From: CAZJRQ01 sp964548535
Lineage (GTDB): Bacteria; Bacillota; Clostridia; Oscillospirales; Ruminococcaceae
DNA: 25,932 nt
Assembly: GCA_964548535.1 (NCBI GenBank)
Contig: CAZJRQ010000032.1
Location: 1-25,932 of the forward strand
Direction of reading: 5' to 3'
Shown here: piece by piece, positions 24,843-25,932 of the stretch
Numbering within the stretch: the first letter of the stretch is position 1
Layout of the letters: each line of letters starts with the position of its first letter
Translations under genes and position numbers: made by a program
The notes under the pieces: generated by a model
The model's input: only the letters and a program-made list of their open reading frames with translations
Told to the model about the DNA's origin: nothing
Databases searched by the model: none

Positions 24843-24876
24843 AAAGGAAGAACATTTTTTTGTTCTTCCTTTTTTA
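24843..24876 (+). terminator. Terminator of the small acidic protein gene
   Basis: A perfect 12-bp stem (AAAGGAAGAACA with TGTTCTTCCTTT) with a T6 loop is followed by T residues. Confidence 0.9.
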
Positions 24877-24890
24877 TTTTGAGATGAATT

Positions 24891-25127
24891 ATGAAAGCTC
24901 TTTATTGTCAATATTGCGGAAACCTACTAAACGAACGTTGCAACTGTGAAAAGGAAATTTCAGAGTATGAAGAAAATATGGTTGACGAACTTGAAAACCG
25001 TGCTGATACTCATATGTGCGTGTCCTCAGTTATGTCTAAAGTAGAAGATTATCTTTCATTACGAAAAGTTCTCACTTCAGATGGTATATTTCTTTTTTCA
25101 ACTGGACATTACATGAGGATACGATGA
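24891..25127 (+). CDS. Small zinc-ribbon protein, probably truncated
   Basis: The 78-aa ORF starts CQYCGNLLNERCNCEKE, a CxxC...CxC zinc-ribbon-like cluster (residues 6-19), then an acidic helix (EISEYEENMVDELENRADT). This N-terminus resembles small zinc-ribbon proteins from phage or conjugative elements of Clostridia, as I recall them. After residue about 40 the similarity ends and the sequence looks unrelated, suggesting a truncation or fusion. The start lacks a good ribosome site and lies 15 nt after a terminator. A further decayed reading frame follows at 25123. I infer a mobile-element remnant. Confidence 0.45.
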   Translation: MKALYCQYCGNLLNERCNCEKEISEYEENMVDELENRADTHMCVSSVMSKVEDYLSLRKVLTSDGIFLFSTGHYMRIR

Positions 25128-25254
25128 TGTAATATCATTACGAAGACATACAAAATCTAAGCGACAACTATAGGTAACAGCACTAGAGGAAGATGAGCAG
25201 CAAAGAGAACTTGCCGAATGTCTTCGTGAAAGCGGTATCGATGTGCAAGTTTGA
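25123..25254 (+). pseudogene. Fragment of an unidentified mobile-element-type ORF
   Basis: In the +1 frame relative to the previous ORF one can read DDVISLRRHTKSKRQL, an in-frame TAG, then VTALEEDEQQRELAECLRES and GIDVQV before a stop. The composition is protein-like (charged helix), but there is no start codon or ribosome site. It probably represents a decayed gene, possibly linked with the preceding zinc-ribbon ORF. The family is not recognised. Confidence 0.35.
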
Positions 25255-25334
25255 TTAGGTTGTTTCCGGAACTTTTAGACGAGAATGTCGTTGAAGAGAA
25301 AAGTAAAAAATCAAGTTACCATTTATCGAGAAAA

Positions 25335-25523
25335 TCAATAAGTAGCAACTGAACAAATAAATAACGCTACAAAAGCGACTACCAAGGCAACTACTAACGC
25401 TACGTTTACATTAACAGTAACTTTATCACTGTTTTTATATTTCTCATCAGCAAAAGCACCCACCAAAGAGTATATTTTCTTGCAGGAAAATATACTCCAG
25501 TTCCACAGATGCCTACGAAACAA
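25335..25523 (-). CDS. Doubtful 62-aa single-span membrane peptide
   Basis: It reads from a TTG at 25523, 8 nt after AAAGG, and ends in a clear hydrophobic helix (VALVVALVVAFVALFICSVA, residues 41-60). There is no ATG. The first third overlaps two perfect inverted repeats. A TATAAT lies upstream on the minus strand (within 25565-25575) with a weak -35. It could be a real small membrane peptide with a structured leader, or an accidental frame. Confidence 0.2.
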   Translation of the reverse strand: MFRRHLWNWSIFSCKKIYSLVGAFADEKYKNSDKVTVNVNVALVVALVVAFVALFICSVATY

Positions 25524-25584
25524 CTGTGGAACCTTTAGGTGAATGCTTGTAATGTCGTGACTTTGATTATATCACGTTTTTTAT
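25468..25584 (+). ncRNA. Candidate structured RNA: two hairpins plus a terminator
   Basis: Three elements come in a row. A perfect 12-bp hairpin lies at 25468-25479 with 25486-25497 (6-nt loop). A perfect 9-bp stem, GTTCCACAG (25500-25508) with CTGTGGAAC (25524-25532), follows. Then CGTGA/TCACG (25556-25560 with 25572-25576) runs into T6. No known RNA family is recognised and no strong promoter is seen on the plus strand. Confidence 0.35.
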
Positions 25585-25696
25585 ATATTTGTAAGAGCGT
25601 TTTCAGTTCATTTTAGTCGACAGCTTATAGCGTTCTTTTTTTGTCCCAATAAAAATTAAAAATAAAAGCAATTATATACTGCCGGTGACTGTATGC

Positions 25697-25800
25697 ACTA
25701 ACTACACCGTTATAAAGAAACAAGAAGCATTTGTTTCAAGTTAGTAGGTATGGAACATTAGCCGCTACAAAGTAGTACTCCCGTCCAACTTCTAAGGACG
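25697..25800. other. Hairpin-rich intergenic segment of unknown role
   Basis: ACTAACT (25697-25703) pairs with AGTTAGT (25739-25745), enclosing GAAACAA (25717-25723) with TTGTTTC (25731-25737). A separate CGTCC/GGACG hairpin spans 25782-25800. It is more GC-rich than its surroundings and no gene is visible on either strand. A small RNA is possible but unsupported beyond the pairing. Confidence 0.3.
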
Positions 25801-25816
25801 TTTAAACAATAATAGA

Positions 25817-25874
25817 CTCAATAAGTATTTACTTATTGAGAAAAGACCATAGCTAAATTGCTATGGTCTTTTCT
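25817..25874 (-). terminator. Tandem hairpins terminating the tRNA-Trp transcript
   Basis: A perfect 15-bp stem (25839-25853 with 25860-25874) is followed, on the minus strand, by a second perfect 10-bp hairpin, CTCAATAAGT with ACTTATTGAG (25817-25840). The first ends in TCTTTTCT on the minus strand and suits termination of the tRNA transcript. Confidence 0.75.
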
Positions 25875-25887
25875 CTTCAAATAAATT

Positions 25888-25932
25888 TGGCAGGGGCAGA
25901 AGGGATCGAACCCTCGGCACGCGGTTTTGGAG
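25888..25932 (-). tRNA. tRNA-Trp (CCA), 3' part only
   Basis: Read on the minus strand, the sequence holds an anticodon loop CTCCAAA with anticodon CCA, a T-arm with GAGGGTTCGATCCCTT, an acceptor end TGCCCC, and an encoded CCA tail at 25890-25888. The 5' half lies beyond the window edge. The CCA anticodon and the match to Firmicute tRNA-Trp sequences support the identity. Confidence 0.88.

Noticed and set aside
25640..25800. Possible 5S rRNA or SRP RNA next to the tRNA
   Set aside because: The CCGGTGACT-like stretch is suggestive, but the rest does not match either RNA's conserved core.

Overview
The window is low-GC, AT-rich bacterial DNA with strong Shine-Dalgarno sites, sigma-A-type promoters (many TTGAxx-17-TATAAT) and many stem-plus-T-run terminators. 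Together with the protein families this points to a Firmicute, most likely a gut-type Clostridia (Oscillospiraceae/Ruminococcus-like). The taxon is an inference. Positions 18121-18220 are 100 Ns, so the sequence is a draft scaffold.

Layout. (1) 1-3906: single genes and fragments: a SEC-C motif protein followed by the first 36 codons of an MmcQ/YjbR gene, a GNAT acetyltransferase, a 124-bp inverted-repeat element, and a DHH-family (NrnA-like) phosphoesterase. (2) 4046-8168: an AgrC-like GHKL histidine kinase and an AgrA-like LytTR regulator with overlapping ends, then an ABC ATPase, an ABC-2 permease and a possible 60-aa peptide ORF before a terminator. No AgrB/AgrD partner is visible. (3) 8261-9188: a DUF2935 protein. 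(4) 9398-12015: an AdhR-like MerR regulator with a 19-bp-spacer promoter and a dyad operator, then a cupin, an iron-dependent alcohol dehydrogenase and a flavoprotein; this looks like a carbonyl/thiol-stress operon. A decayed methyltransferase gene follows. (5) 12671-21041, minus strand: a complete type II Wadjet (JetABCD) anti-plasmid system with its own promoter and terminator. A 48-bp tandem repeat array, broken by the N gap, lies between jetB and jetC. (6) 21110-23906: two minus-strand membrane-protein genes divergent from an orphan LytTR regulator. (7) 23907-25932: a small acidic protein with its own promoter and terminator, decayed mobile-element-like fragments, several strong hairpins, and the 3' part of a minus-strand tRNA-Trp at the window edge.

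Functionally the clearest system is Wadjet: JetA, JetB and JetC form an SMC-like complex and JetD is the Toprim nuclease. The least explained parts are the repeat array that supplies jetC's ribosome binding site, the two hairpin-rich intergenic elements (2305-2428 and 25468-25800), and the small proteins at 7933-8115 and 24534-24818. The gene remnants at 943-1053, 12131-12506 and 24891-25254 suggest an accessory region with turnover, ending near a tRNA gene.
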